Source: Candidatus Caenarcanales bacterium (GTDB taxonomy: Bacteria; Cyanobacteriota; Vampirovibrionia; LMEP-6097). Taken from it: a stretch of 60,581 nt of DNA. Made by a program: the position numbers and the translations under genes. Below are positions 17,561-26,462 of the stretch, one piece after another; within the stretch, counting starts at the first letter, position 1; the number at the start of each line of letters is the position of its first letter. Where the stretch lies: contig JAKVAO010000008.1 of the NCBI GenBank assembly GCA_022447685.1, forward strand, positions 1-60,581, written 5' to 3'. The notes under the pieces are model-generated. The model did no database searches. It saw only the letters and a program-made list of their open reading frames with translations, and was not told the origin of the DNA.

Positions 17561-18727
17561 ATGACACAAGAAGCATATATCGTAGATTTAGCAAGAACCC
17601 CAATGGGCAGAGGCAAAATAGGCTGTTCGCTATCTGGCGTCCATCCAGTCGACCTAGGCTCAGCGCCGGTTAAAGCACTAGTAGAACGCAACAATATCGA
17701 TCCTAAAACTATTGAAGATTTGATATTCGGTTGTGTAACACCAATTGCAGAGCAAGGTATGAATATTGCTCGTCTCATATCTTTGATGGCACTTGATGAA
17801 AGTGTGGCTGGTATTCAGATTAATAGAATGTGTAGCTCTGGTATGCAAGCCGTGGATTTTGCTAATCAAGCAATAAAATCAGGTGACTATGATCTCTTGG
17901 TTGCTGGTGGCTTAGAACATATGAGCCGCATACCTATGGGAATGGATACTTTACCAATCCCAAGTTCAGCTAACCAGGGAACCAGCATGGCTGATTCTTA
18001 CCTCACGAAATACCAAGTAAAAACAATGGGTGAATCTGCTGAGATGATAGCTGAGAAATGGGGTTTCACTAGAGAAGAATTAGATAAATTCAGTGCTGAA
18101 TCCCACCAAAAAGCTTTTAATGCTCAATCAAATGACTATTTCGATAAAGAATTAATTGGAGTTGAAACCAAGGAATTTGGCTTGGTGAACAAAGATGAAG
18201 GTATTCGTGCCTCTATAGACATGGCGAAGATGGCAACATTGCCAACACCATTTAAAGATAATGGTGTAATCACTCCAGGAAACGCAAGTCAGATCACAGA
18301 TGGCGCTGCAGCAGTATTACTTGCAAGTGAAAATGCAGTCTCTAAATACAATCTAAAACCTAGAGCTAAAATAATTAGAAGCTTTGTCTGCGGTAGTGAT
18401 CCTGAAATGCAGTTAACAGGACCAATTCCAGCAGTTACCAAATTGTTTGAGAAAACAGGTTTAAGTATGGCTAACATGGATTTAGTAGAAGTAAATGAAG
18501 CTTTTGCTTCTGTAGTTCTAGCTTGTGTAAAAGAACTTAATATTCCACTAGAGAAACTCAATGTAAACGGCGGAGCTATAGCTCTCGGTCACCCACTTGG
18601 TTGCTCTGGAGCGAGGATACTTGCAACTTTAGTGAATGAACTTGAAAGACGTGGACTTAAGCGTGGTTTACTAACTATGTGCGTTGGCTTTGGTCAGGGT
18701 ATTGCAACTATAGTTGAGTTGCTTTAA
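17561..18727 (+). CDS. Acetyl-CoA acetyltransferase / 3-ketoacyl-CoA thiolase
   Basis: A complete thiolase of 388 aa. The nucleophilic Cys is in NRMCSSGMQA (about residue 90), the catalytic His in GGAIALGHPLGCSG, and the second Cys in LLTMCVGFGQG. It condenses or cleaves acyl-CoA units, in fatty acid degradation or acetoacetyl-CoA formation. Sequence alone does not separate the FadA and AtoB roles. It is followed by a new accessory gene and has no pathway partners in the window. Confidence 0.92.
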   Translation: MTQEAYIVDLARTPMGRGKIGCSLSGVHPVDLGSAPVKALVERNNIDPKTIEDLIFGCVTPIAEQGMNIARLISLMALDESVAGIQINRMCSSGMQAVDFANQAIKSGDYDLLVAGGLEHMSRIPMGMDTLPIPSSANQGTSMADSYLTKYQVKTMGESAEMIAEKWGFTREELDKFSAESHQKAFNAQSNDYFDKELIGVETKEFGLVNKDEGIRASIDMAKMATLPTPFKDNGVITPGNASQITDGAAAVLLASENAVSKYNLKPRAKIIRSFVCGSDPEMQLTGPIPAVTKLFEKTGLSMANMDLVEVNEAFASVVLACVKELNIPLEKLNVNGGAIALGHPLGCSGARILATLVNELERRGLKRGLLTMCVGFGQGIATIVELL

Positions 18728-18781
18728 CTTTTACACACGCAGCCTTGAGGTCAAGATAATATTGCATAATTTATATTTACA

Positions 18782-19201
18782 ATGTCTAAGGTATTAAATA
18801 GATCAGCTAAAGTTTATCAAAAAGCATTAAGTCAGTGCCCCAATAATGCATCTAGACTCTTACCTGATAGAAAAATCAGCAAGGGAACTATAATAAGGGC
18901 AAGAGTTGACAATGGTGCTGTTATTGCAGCACCTAACACTGATAGTGAATTAGAATATGAACTTGGATCTGTAGAAGATTTATCCAAAAATGGCTTGAAA
19001 ATTAGATCAAAACTCAGAGACTTAAGTCAGAGAAGAAATATTCAAACCATAATTACTTCTAATAAATTAATACCGGTAAAAGCGCAAAATTCATTCAAGG
19101 AACATTACCCAGAGCTTAATTTCTCAAGTGATAGGCAGTCTTTAAAAATAAATACTGAAAAGCTAAATAATGAGGATTTAAAAGACTCATATATGATTTA
19201 A
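18782..19201 (+). pseudogene. Tandem ATPase gene, N-terminal fragment
   Basis: The ATG at 18782 opens a 139-aa frame with a linker segment (NSFKEHYPELNFSSDR...) homologous to linkers later in the chain at 21830 and 21060. It ends early at 19201. Comparison with the downstream copy (DSDLKFY) shows the frame is lost in the TATATA stretch near 19189-19195: removing two bases restores DSYDLKFYKSNP in phase with the next ORF. Confidence 0.65.
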
Positions 19202-19737
19202 AATTCTACAAATCTAACCCAGGGATTTACAATGAGTCACTATGTGCAAACCTAAATAACTATGTTCCTAAAAATACTTCACAAGAAAAACTAGTAGAAA
19301 TCACCAAAGAATTCGTTAACTCTGAAAGAAAACCTGGCAAGTCATCTGTTTTATACATTGAAGGATCTGCAGGTACAGGTAAAACACATATGACAATTGC
19401 AGCTGCTAAGGCAGAATATGCTCGAGGTGCTAATTTATATTTCACCAGAGGGGATTTGGATTTTAAATTAGATAAAAATAAACTTAATAAAGCAGATTTT
19501 ATTATTGTTGATGACTTAAATGATGGTTTTGGAAAACAACCTATGATGTCTGATATTTTGAATCACTCAAAAAAAACAGGTGCAAAAGTTTTAATAACTA
19601 GTAATCAAAATTCCACAGAAATATTTAGGAGATTACTTTTCCTACCTGATAACCCATACAACATCCCGGAACATATTGCAGATAATTTAGTAAGACTAAA
19701 AGTAGATGGAAGTTCTTATAGGCAGAAAGCAGCGTGA
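19198..19737 (+). pseudogene. Tandem ATPase gene, first P-loop module
   Basis: After the frameshift the reading gives a DnaC/IstB-like AAA+ module: Walker A GSAGTGKTH, Walker B FIIVDDLNDGF, sensor-like VLITSNQ. The first ATG inside is at 19390, within or after the Walker A, so that shorter ORF would be non-functional. The module ends in SSYRQKAA at the left edge of the IS110 insertion, where the paralogous copy continues with RQTEAWFSD. Confidence 0.7.
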
Positions 19738-19758
19738 TATAAGCAATCGTCTCAAAAG

Positions 19759-20703
19759 TCAAGTATTGAAATAATTTAAAATCCAAGTTTGTGAATTTTT
19801 GATCATAGAATTGAGAGTAAGTAATATTTTTCTCATGCAAGCAACAATAGCAACTTTTTTAGGTTTAGCATTAGAGCAAAGCTTTTGGTAGAATTTTTGA
19901 ATTTTAGGATTATGTCTAATAGCGACTAAAGAGACCATGTAAAGAACTTCTCTAACTTTAGATCTACCTCCAAAAATTTTTCTTTTACCTCGCATTAAAC
20001 CACTATCACAGTTATACGGTGCAAGTCCAACTAAGGCTGTAACTTTTATCTCTGAGAGCATCCCTAATTCTGGTAATTCAGCAAGTAAAGTGCTAGATAA
20101 AACTTTGCCAGCACCAGGCATAGACTCTATTAATGCAGCTTTTGTAGATAATTTTTCATTTATATTGATTATTTCTTGAATCTTTATTTCAACTTCATTC
20201 AATTTGTCTTCAATAGTATCAAGTAGGTCGTGAATGTTTTCTTGTAAATCTGTATCCTCTTCTATGTAGAGATGATTCCGTTCCATTCTTAGCATTAAAA
20301 GCAAATCATTTCTTCGCCTAACTAGTTTTTTTAGCTTTACATGCTCTTTGTTAATGAAAGAAGATTTCATCGGTTGAACATTCCTAGCAAAACTAGCAAG
20401 TATTTTTGAGTCAATTTCGTCAGTTTTAGCAAGTTTACCAAGAGCTCTAGCGTAGTTTCTAACTTTTCTTGGATTTGTTACTGAAACATGATAATTAAGC
20501 GCATTCAAAGTACAAGCAACAAAGCTTTCATAGCCTCCAGTAGCTTCCATTACTACTAAGCTAATATTTAAGTCTTGAAAATATTCAATAAGTTTATCTA
20601 TTCCTTCTTGAGATCTTTCCAAAGTTAAATGCTTATCAATACTATCGATGTAAACATCTATTTTTTTAGATGCTATATCTATTCCTACAAAGGTTTCATT
20701 CAT
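19759..20703 (-). CDS. IS110-family DEDD transposase (recombinase)
   Basis: The N-terminal RuvC-like DEDD domain begins FVGIDIASKKIDVYID and includes VVMEATGGYE and the K/D-rich KTDEIDSKILA. The C-terminal Tnp_20 domain has the SMPGAGKVLSSTLLAELPELG and GLAPYNCDSG segments with the conserved Ser nucleophile region. At 314 aa it is full length. The ATG follows a strong Shine-Dalgarno (AAGGAGG, seven-base spacer), unlike most chromosomal genes here. It appears intact and possibly active. Confidence 0.93.
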   Translation of the reverse strand: MNETFVGIDIASKKIDVYIDSIDKHLTLERSQEGIDKLIEYFQDLNISLVVMEATGGYESFVACTLNALNYHVSVTNPRKVRNYARALGKLAKTDEIDSKILASFARNVQPMKSSFINKEHVKLKKLVRRRNDLLLMLRMERNHLYIEEDTDLQENIHDLLDTIEDKLNEVEIKIQEIININEKLSTKAALIESMPGAGKVLSSTLLAELPELGMLSEIKVTALVGLAPYNCDSGLMRGKRKIFGGRSKVREVLYMVSLVAIRHNPKIQKFYQKLCSNAKPKKVAIVACMRKILLTLNSMIKNSQTWILNYFNT

Positions 20704-20950
20704 TTTTATTCCTCCTTGTATACGAGCTAGCAGAGCTGCTCTATCAATCGTTCGAATTTAAAAAAAAAGGAAAATCATGTGTTTAAGCTTAAAATCAACT
20801 TGCTAAAATATATTTAGTAGTTAAAGGATCCAACAAACTACATGGTTTTGATCAAGTAAACTTTGTTTACTTAGATCGCGAGACTGCTTCTAGAAGCAGT
20901 CTCCCCTCTTTTCTCAACCTAACAAAATTAATTTATTTGGTCTATTTTAA
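20704..20950 (-). ncRNA. Candidate IS110 bridge RNA region
   Basis: IS110-group elements encode a structured bridge RNA in the non-coding end 5' of the recombinase gene. Here that end contains a perfect 24-base palindrome (20880-20903, core GCTTCTAGAAGC), a second hairpin AAGTAAAC-TTT-GTTTACTT just below 20880, and a 9-base word AAGGATCCA (20824-20832) repeated in the flanking target gene (20957-20965). The structure and position fit a bridge RNA with target-matching loops; exact ends and loops cannot be set from one copy. Confidence 0.45.
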
Positions 20951-22744
20951 AGATACAAGGATCCAGAACTTAAAATAGAATTACCTAACTATACTTTTGC
21001 TGAAGATCTTTACTCCCCTATAATTATAAATAAAGATCTATTTAAGCAAAACTTTATTGATGAACTAATAAAAAATTACCCAAATATAAGATTCACAAGT
21101 GAAACAGATGCTTTACTTAAATTAGAACTATCTAATTTAAGTAAAGATCAAGCTTTATCATTAAAGACTGATATCAGATTTTTTGAAGAGCATCCCCATT
21201 TGGATAGAGAAAATTTATGTGCAAACATCCAAAATTTCAATGTAAATTCAGAGGATCAACAAAATATGTTGACATCTGCATATCAACTACTAAATTACAA
21301 AGATAACCGCCCAGCAGGATTATTTCTAGAAGGCAGTCCCGGTGTTGGTAAAAGTCATATATCTTTTGCTATTGCAAAAGACTTCATGAAGCGTGGTCAG
21401 AATGTATACTTCTTGGGAGGCAAATTCCCTAAGATTAACTCAGATAAACTGCAAAATAGTGATGTTGTTATTCTTGATGATTTAAATTCTGGTTTTGCTA
21501 ATGGCGAAACTTTCCAGGAAGTCATAAAGCATGTTCATCAGAATAACGCGCGACTATTTATTACATCGAATAGTGACTTTGAGCAGTTAATGAAAGATTT
21601 ATTTATAGTGCACGGCGAGGAAAAACCAAGGTACCTAGATAGATTACAAGGAATGTGCAAGCTTATAAATGTAAAGGGGAACTCACAAAGACAGACCGAA
21701 GCCTGGTTCTCAGATCAGAATTTATCAACTGAAATTCGTAACTTTGACTTATCTAGTGTTAATAATTTAAACAGATATAACTTAGATGCAAATGAGTTTC
21801 CAAATAAAGTTTTACTTGAATTAAAAGAAAACTATCCAGAAATATCATATCAAAGAATCTCGGAACCACTAGAAATGATTCGGCTAGATATTTCAAGCCT
21901 AAGTCCTCAAGATAAATTAAATTTAGATTCAGACTTGAAGTTTTATATCGAGAATCCTAATTTACCAATTGAAAACTTATGTAGCAATTTAACAAATTAC
22001 AAACCTAGAAACGATACTCAACTAGAAGCCTTTAAAAGTGCCAAAAAACTTTTAAATTATTCAGGTAACAAGCCTACCGGTTTGTATTTAGTCGGTAATG
22101 TTGGCACTGGTAAAACTCACTTATCAATTGCTCTTGCTAAAGAGTTTATGAAACAAGGCGCAAAAACATTTTTTATCCCACCAAATAAAAGGAAAATAAA
22201 TCAAGCAGAAATTAATAATACAGATGTAATTGTGTTAGATGATTTCAATTCTGGCTTTAGCACAAATGGAGACTTATTTAAAAAAGTGATTAATAAGATT
22301 CACACTAGTGGTGGCAGAGTTTTTATTACAAGTAACTCTGAGTTTGACAAAGTCTTTAAAGAGTCATTCATAACAGAATTAAATGAAATGCCTCGTTATC
22401 TAGACAGAACAAAATCTACTTTTGAATTTAAAGCTATGGAAGGAGAGTCAAATCGCTCAAAAAATATTTGGCAAGATTTAAGTACAAACATCTATGAAAA
22501 AGATGGTGATTTACAAATAGACTCCATTAATCATCTAAGAAAAAGTGATTATAATGATCTTCGAAATTTTCTTGAATATGATGGGAGTAAAGCTTTATCT
22601 CTTTTTATAAGGTCTGATACTAACAATGAAAAAGAAGATATAGTTAAAGCTTTAAAAATGATTTCGAAGCCAAGGGTAAAAAAGTCCATATCTTCGAACC
22701 TAATAAGCATGAATTCATTCAAAACTTTAAAGATCAAGATCTAA
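20951..22744 (+). pseudogene. Tandem ATPase gene, modules 2 and 3
   Basis: The frame is open from 20951; the first ATG of the usual ORF call is 21200. It encodes a linker, then an AAA+ module (Walker A GSPGVGKSH, Walker B VVILDDLNSGF, ITSNSDFEQL), another linker, a third module (GNVGTGKTH, VIVLDDFNSGF, ITSNSEFDKV), and the start of a fourth. Each module resembles DnaC/IstB helicase loaders and ends with a PRYLDR arginine segment. The frame is lost in a run of five A at 22654-22658; adding one A restores KNDFEAKGKKVHIF. I know of no standard protein with four such modules in a row. Confidence 0.7.
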
Positions 22745-22965
22745 TCATTATTGAAAACTATGATAAAGCGATTAGTCGAGAAGCTGACTTCATGAAAAAA
22801 GCAATTATTTACGCACATGATAATGGAAAAAAACTTTTAATAACAAGTTCAGGTGATTTTCAAAATTTAGTAATTAAAAAACCTTTCATTACGGATAAGC
22901 AAGATCAAGCTCGTAGTAAAGATCGTTCTGAATCTATGTTTAAAGTTATCGACTTAACTAAATAA
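22649..22965 (+). pseudogene. Tandem ATPase gene, degenerate fourth module
   Basis: In the shifted frame the reading continues KKVHIFEPNKHEF, then LIIIENYDKA in the Walker B position, and LLITSSGDFQNL, and stops at TAA 22963-22965. It aligns with the second half of the other modules, but its Walker A position (in the preceding frame, IRSDTNNEKE) has lost the GxGK consensus. It is probably a structural, non-hydrolysing module of the same broken gene. Confidence 0.6.
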
Positions 22966-22969
22966 AGAA

Positions 22970-23632
22970 TCAACTCAATAACTTAAAATACATCTTAGCT
23001 ACAGTTGAAAGTAACTTATCCTGGTCCATCTCAATTCTATGTGGATTAGTCTCATTCAACCACTCTTCCACAGCACCTTCGATGAGAGCTGATATCGACA
23101 CCGCTGCGATTTTAGAATCTACGTGCTTAGCGAGTGCCGTCTTCTGAATTATCCTTTCACTACGCTCTATGAGCCGCAAACGTATTTTATAGTACTTATC
23201 AGCGAACTCTGAATCTAGACTAGCAAGCTCACGACAAAGTCTAATAATGTCATAGTTTCTTTTGAAGCTTTCAAAAACAGCGGAGATATCTTTTCTAAGA
23301 GCCCTATAAGCACTCAAACCTTCAGCGTAATCAATATCTAAATCCACACCACCTTCAAAAGCAGTATAAAGATCATCTTCAACCATCTCCAGCAACTTAT
23401 AAAAAATCGCCTTTTTATCCTGGAAATATAAATAGAAAGTCCCGTGACCTATTTGTGCCTGTTTTGCAATATCTTTAACTGTAACTGAATTAAAGCCCTT
23501 CTCAGAGAAAACCTCTCTAGCTGCATCCATGATTTTCTGACAAGTTTTGCGGGATTTTTCAGTTTTGAGATCAGAAAGCATAAAATAAAATAAGTCCCCG
23601 GTAAAAGAAGCTTTACTGCTGTATAATAACAA
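22970..23632 (-). CDS. TetR/AcrR family transcriptional regulator
   Basis: A TetR helix-turn-helix sits near the N-terminus (REVFSEKGFNSVTVKDIAKQAQIGHGTFYLYFQDKKAIF), followed by an all-helical ligand domain. The first ATG (23632) leaves only five bases to the ftsE start; an internal ATG at 23581 (MLSDLKTEKSRK) fits the normal TetR length better and I prefer it. It is divergent from ftsEX with overlapping promoters, so autoregulation and control of ftsEX are plausible. The ligand is unknown. Confidence 0.88.
   Translation of the reverse strand: MLLYSSKASFTGDLFYFMLSDLKTEKSRKTCQKIMDAAREVFSEKGFNSVTVKDIAKQAQIGHGTFYLYFQDKKAIFYKLLEMVEDDLYTAFEGGVDLDIDYAEGLSAYRALRKDISAVFESFKRNYDIIRLCRELASLDSEFADKYYKIRLRLIERSERIIQKTALAKHVDSKIAAVSISALIEGAVEEWLNETNPHRIEMDQDKLLSTVAKMYFKLLS
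23622..23627 (+). promoter_or_regulatory. Shared ftsE / tetR promoter region
   Basis: TATAAT at 23622-23627 lies ten bases before the ftsE GTG. On the opposite strand the same bases read TTATTATA and could serve the TetR gene from its internal start. One regulator bound here could block both. Confidence 0.4.
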
Positions 23633-23637
23633 AAAGA

Positions 23638-24318
23638 GTGATTAAATTCAAAAACGTAAGTAAATTTTACGGTCCGATTAAGGCTCTTGATAATATTAGC
23701 TTTGATGTTGAAGCTGGTGAGATGGTCTTTGTCGTTGGACCTAGTGGAGCTGGCAAGTCGACACTGATGAAGCTTCTTTATCGTGAGGAGAAGAATACCC
23801 ACGGACAGATTTCTATTAATAATATTGATGTAAGTTCACTTTCTAGTGACAAAATCCCGTATTTACGTCGTCGCATGGGAATAATTTTCCAGGATTTCAA
23901 ATTACTTCCTAATAAAACCATCTTCGATAATATCGCTTATGGCTTAAGAGGACTTGGGGTTTCTGAGTTTGAGATTCAGAAAAGAGTTGGCGGTGCACTC
24001 AATTTAGTAGCCCTATTAGATAGAGCAAATGCTTATCCAGATGAATTATCAGGTGGAGAGCAACAGAGAATCGGTATCGCAAGAGCGATAGTACAAGGAC
24101 CACCTCTAGTAATAGCAGATGAACCTACTGGAAACCTCGACCCTAAGACATCTATTGAAATTTTCAACTTACTGAAAAGCATTTCCCTTCGCGGAACTAC
24201 AGTTCTAGTTAGTACTCACAACCATAAGATTGTTAAAGAATTTAGAGAAAGAGTACTTGTTCTTGAAGGTGGTAAACTGGTTAATGATACTATTTTAAAT
24301 CCAAGCCCTTATGCGTAG
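23638..24318 (+). CDS. ftsE: Cell division ATP-binding protein FtsE
   Basis: An ABC ATPase of 226 aa with Walker A GPSGAGKST, Q-loop IIFQDFKLL, signature LSGGEQQR, Walker B LVIADEPTGNLDP and H-loop STHNH. YREEKNTHG and the small size are typical of FtsE. With FtsX it activates peptidoglycan hydrolases at the division septum. The start is GTG at 23638 with no Shine-Dalgarno. It overlaps ftsX by eight bases, so the two are translationally coupled. Confidence 0.93.
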   Translation: MIKFKNVSKFYGPIKALDNISFDVEAGEMVFVVGPSGAGKSTLMKLLYREEKNTHGQISINNIDVSSLSSDKIPYLRRRMGIIFQDFKLLPNKTIFDNIAYGLRGLGVSEFEIQKRVGGALNLVALLDRANAYPDELSGGEQQRIGIARAIVQGPPLVIADEPTGNLDPKTSIEIFNLLKSISLRGTTVLVSTHNHKIVKEFRERVLVLEGGKLVNDTILNPSPYA

Positions 24319-25186
24319 TCTAAGAATTATTTGGCGTATTCTCAAAGAAACATATCAGAGCATCAAGTTCTCTGGTATGTCTAATTTTATGGTGATAAGT
24401 ATTCTTACTGTTACCTTAGCTCTATTTGGAGGGGTGCTTCAGTTCAACTCTTCCATTAAACAAATTTACCAAAACCTCGACAACCAACTAGAATTCTCGG
24501 TATATCTTTTAGATGGTGCTGAAACTAAATCCTTGGCGAATAAAATAAGTCAGATAGAAGAAGTTAAGAAAGTAGATATTATCCCCAAAAGCGTAGCTTG
24601 GAAAAACTTTAGAGCTAAATTTGGCTTTAGTAATGAAGCAGGTAATCCATTGCCCGATACCTTGCATGTTAATGTCCGCAAGGCTCAAGACCTTAAACCT
24701 GTAGTCGAGAAAATCAAAAACTACTCAGGGATTGAACAGATAAGCTATGCACCAGAATTATTCCAAGGTCTAAAACGAGTAAGATCTATACTCTTCTCAT
24801 TTGGATTATTCATAACTCTGATACTTGCTATTAGTACTATAACGATTATTTCCAATACTATTCAACTCATTATCAAGTCTCGCTCGCTTGAAATCAAGAT
24901 TCTAAGATTGGTTGGAGTTGATGATTGGTTTATTCGTGGTCCGTTTATTACTCATGGTATTTTCTATGGAGTAGTTTCGGCTTTTATCGCGATTATTCCA
25001 TTACTTATATTCCAGAAATTTATATGGAATAGCTTCCAGAGTTCTTTTAAGACGATAATGCCACTGACTTTTAATTTCGATTCAAGTAATGAACTTGGTT
25101 TGATATTCTTTATCATGCTACTTACTGGCGTTACTGTATGTTCTGCTAGTAGTTATATGGTTACTAGTAGGTATATTAAAATTTAG
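24311..25186 (+). CDS. ftsX: Cell division permease FtsX
   Basis: It has the FtsX layout: a cytoplasmic N-terminus, a first membrane helix (MVISILTVTLALFGGVL), an extracytoplasmic domain of about 110 residues (LEFSVYLLDGAE...SYAPELFQGL), then three more helices. The segment SRSLEIKILRLVGVDDWFIRGPF matches the family. The length of 291 aa is normal. Its 3' end overlaps the convergent gene at 25118 by 69 bases. Confidence 0.92.
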   Translation: MRSLRIIWRILKETYQSIKFSGMSNFMVISILTVTLALFGGVLQFNSSIKQIYQNLDNQLEFSVYLLDGAETKSLANKISQIEEVKKVDIIPKSVAWKNFRAKFGFSNEAGNPLPDTLHVNVRKAQDLKPVVEKIKNYSGIEQISYAPELFQGLKRVRSILFSFGLFITLILAISTITIISNTIQLIIKSRSLEIKILRLVGVDDWFIRGPFITHGIFYGVVSAFIAIIPLLIFQKFIWNSFQSSFKTIMPLTFNFDSSNELGLIFFIMLLTGVTVCSASSYMVTSRYIKI

Positions 25187-26383
25187 ATTTTTAACGTAGT
25201 TAGGGTGAGATCCCATGGCTTGAAATACTTTTGGAGAGTACTCATCAGTTGGGGTGAAATATAAATCTTCGGCGGTTTGATTATAGATTTTACGTGCTAA
25301 TTCTAAATCCAGATGTGGATTTTCATCTCCAGCTTCCTTGTATTTAGTCCACAAATTATTTTCTGCGCTTTGCATATATACTTTGGAAAATCCATTTTTT
25401 ACAGCAAGCTCGATCAAAGATTCTACCAATACTTTCTGGGCATTTATATTACCAGTAACACCATGGACTCTACTAAATTCTTCATCTTCTTTGAAATGTT
25501 TGATTAGTTGAAGTTGGTTTATAGATATTGCATTTTCCTTTGGGAAAAACGAAAATCCTAATTGAGCAATAGGCTCTTTTTTGTATTCAAGAATAATAGA
25601 TAATGGAGCATCAGACCTAACCTGATAAAATTTCCCGTTATAGGCTTGTTTGTATAATTTACTAGAGAAGCCCGGTATGAACTTATCTTCTGGATTGTAC
25701 CCAATATACATGAGCTTATTTCTATCAATATTTAAAGAAAATTTACCTGCATTACTCTTAAACTGATCATCCATAATATTTCTATCTAAAATCTTAGCTA
25801 AGTCAATTTCTTGAAGCTTATCAGCGTTAGCAAATTCACTAATTGCTTTATAAATCATAAATAATTCTAAATTTTCCACCTCAAACATACTTGAATTAAA
25901 AGATGCGTTTCTTCTAGCATCTAAAATAAAACCTCTATCAAAGAAAACAGGAATAGATGAATTTTTATCAAATATCTCTTTTACCAATTTATTTTCTGGA
26001 TCATCCATATCCAAATTCTCAAAGAATATATTATTATCAAAATCATCATTATAATTAAGCAAAGAGTAGAATATTTCTTCTTCCATATCCTTACTTAGTG
26101 AAATATTTTCTTGTTTCAATAAATTTGGAAAGCTTCTTTGATTTATCAAATCAATAAATTTGCCTTGTCTTAGATTTGGATCAGATGTAGGTCTCCTCAT
26201 AATTTCACTAAAATAGTTACCTAGTGAAAACATACTCATCTCTTTAATAAAGTGATTATTAGCTTCTTTACTTTCCCTATCTCCAAACTGATTATTATGT
26301 AACTTAGTTGATGCACCCTTAATTGAGCGTAAGCTATTCAATTGAAAATTAATAGGGTAATCACTAGAAGGCTTTATGCGCAT
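25118..26383 (-). CDS. Hypothetical protein with a GNAT-like C-terminal half
   Basis: The protein is 421 aa. The N-terminal half is polar and helical and not recognised. The C-terminal half has an acetyltransferase-like pattern: strand PIAQLGFSFF, then VHGVTGNINAQKVLVESLIELAVKNGFSKVYMQSAENN, where the helix after a substrate strand resembles the acetyl-CoA binding region. This assignment is tentative. It runs convergent to and overlaps ftsX. A TAAGAT one base upstream of the ATG cannot serve this start, so the promoter is unclear. Confidence 0.55.
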   Translation of the reverse strand: MRIKPSSDYPINFQLNSLRSIKGASTKLHNNQFGDRESKEANNHFIKEMSMFSLGNYFSEIMRRPTSDPNLRQGKFIDLINQRSFPNLLKQENISLSKDMEEEIFYSLLNYNDDFDNNIFFENLDMDDPENKLVKEIFDKNSSIPVFFDRGFILDARRNASFNSSMFEVENLELFMIYKAISEFANADKLQEIDLAKILDRNIMDDQFKSNAGKFSLNIDRNKLMYIGYNPEDKFIPGFSSKLYKQAYNGKFYQVRSDAPLSIILEYKKEPIAQLGFSFFPKENAISINQLQLIKHFKEDEEFSRVHGVTGNINAQKVLVESLIELAVKNGFSKVYMQSAENNLWTKYKEAGDENPHLDLELARKIYNQTAEDLYFTPTDEYSPKVFQAMGSHPNYVKNLNFNIPTSNHITTSRTYSNASK

Positions 26384-26449
26384 TATCTTAACCTGTTTTG
26401 CTTTTTTTATCTCTTATTTTTTAGTTGTATTAAGCCTTAAACTATCAGC

Positions 26450-26455
26450 TATAAT
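26450..26455 (+). promoter_or_regulatory. -10 element of the glycosyltransferase gene
   Basis: A perfect TATAAT lies seven bases before the ATG at 26463 with no Shine-Dalgarno, predicting a leaderless mRNA. Confidence 0.5.
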
Positions 26456-26462
26456 AATCTAA

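Larger units (their letters stand above)
19736..20950 (-). mobile_element. IS110-family insertion sequence
   Basis: The element interrupts the tandem ATPase gene. The host reading stops at about 19737 and resumes in the homologous position at about 20951 (RYKDPELKIELP), which sets the ends to within a few bases and gives a length near 1.2 kb. It has a single transposase on the minus strand, about 25 bases of 3' flank and about 245 bases of non-coding sequence 5' of the gene. No terminal inverted repeats are obvious, as is usual for this family. The long 5' non-coding end is the arrangement of the IS110 group rather than IS1111. Confidence 0.8.

Noticed and set aside
20880..20903. The 24-base palindrome as a plain transcription terminator
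   Set aside because: No clear T-run follows on either strand (CCCCTCTTTT on plus, GCGATC on minus), and its place in the IS110 non-coding end suits a bridge RNA stem better; a weak terminator cannot be excluded.
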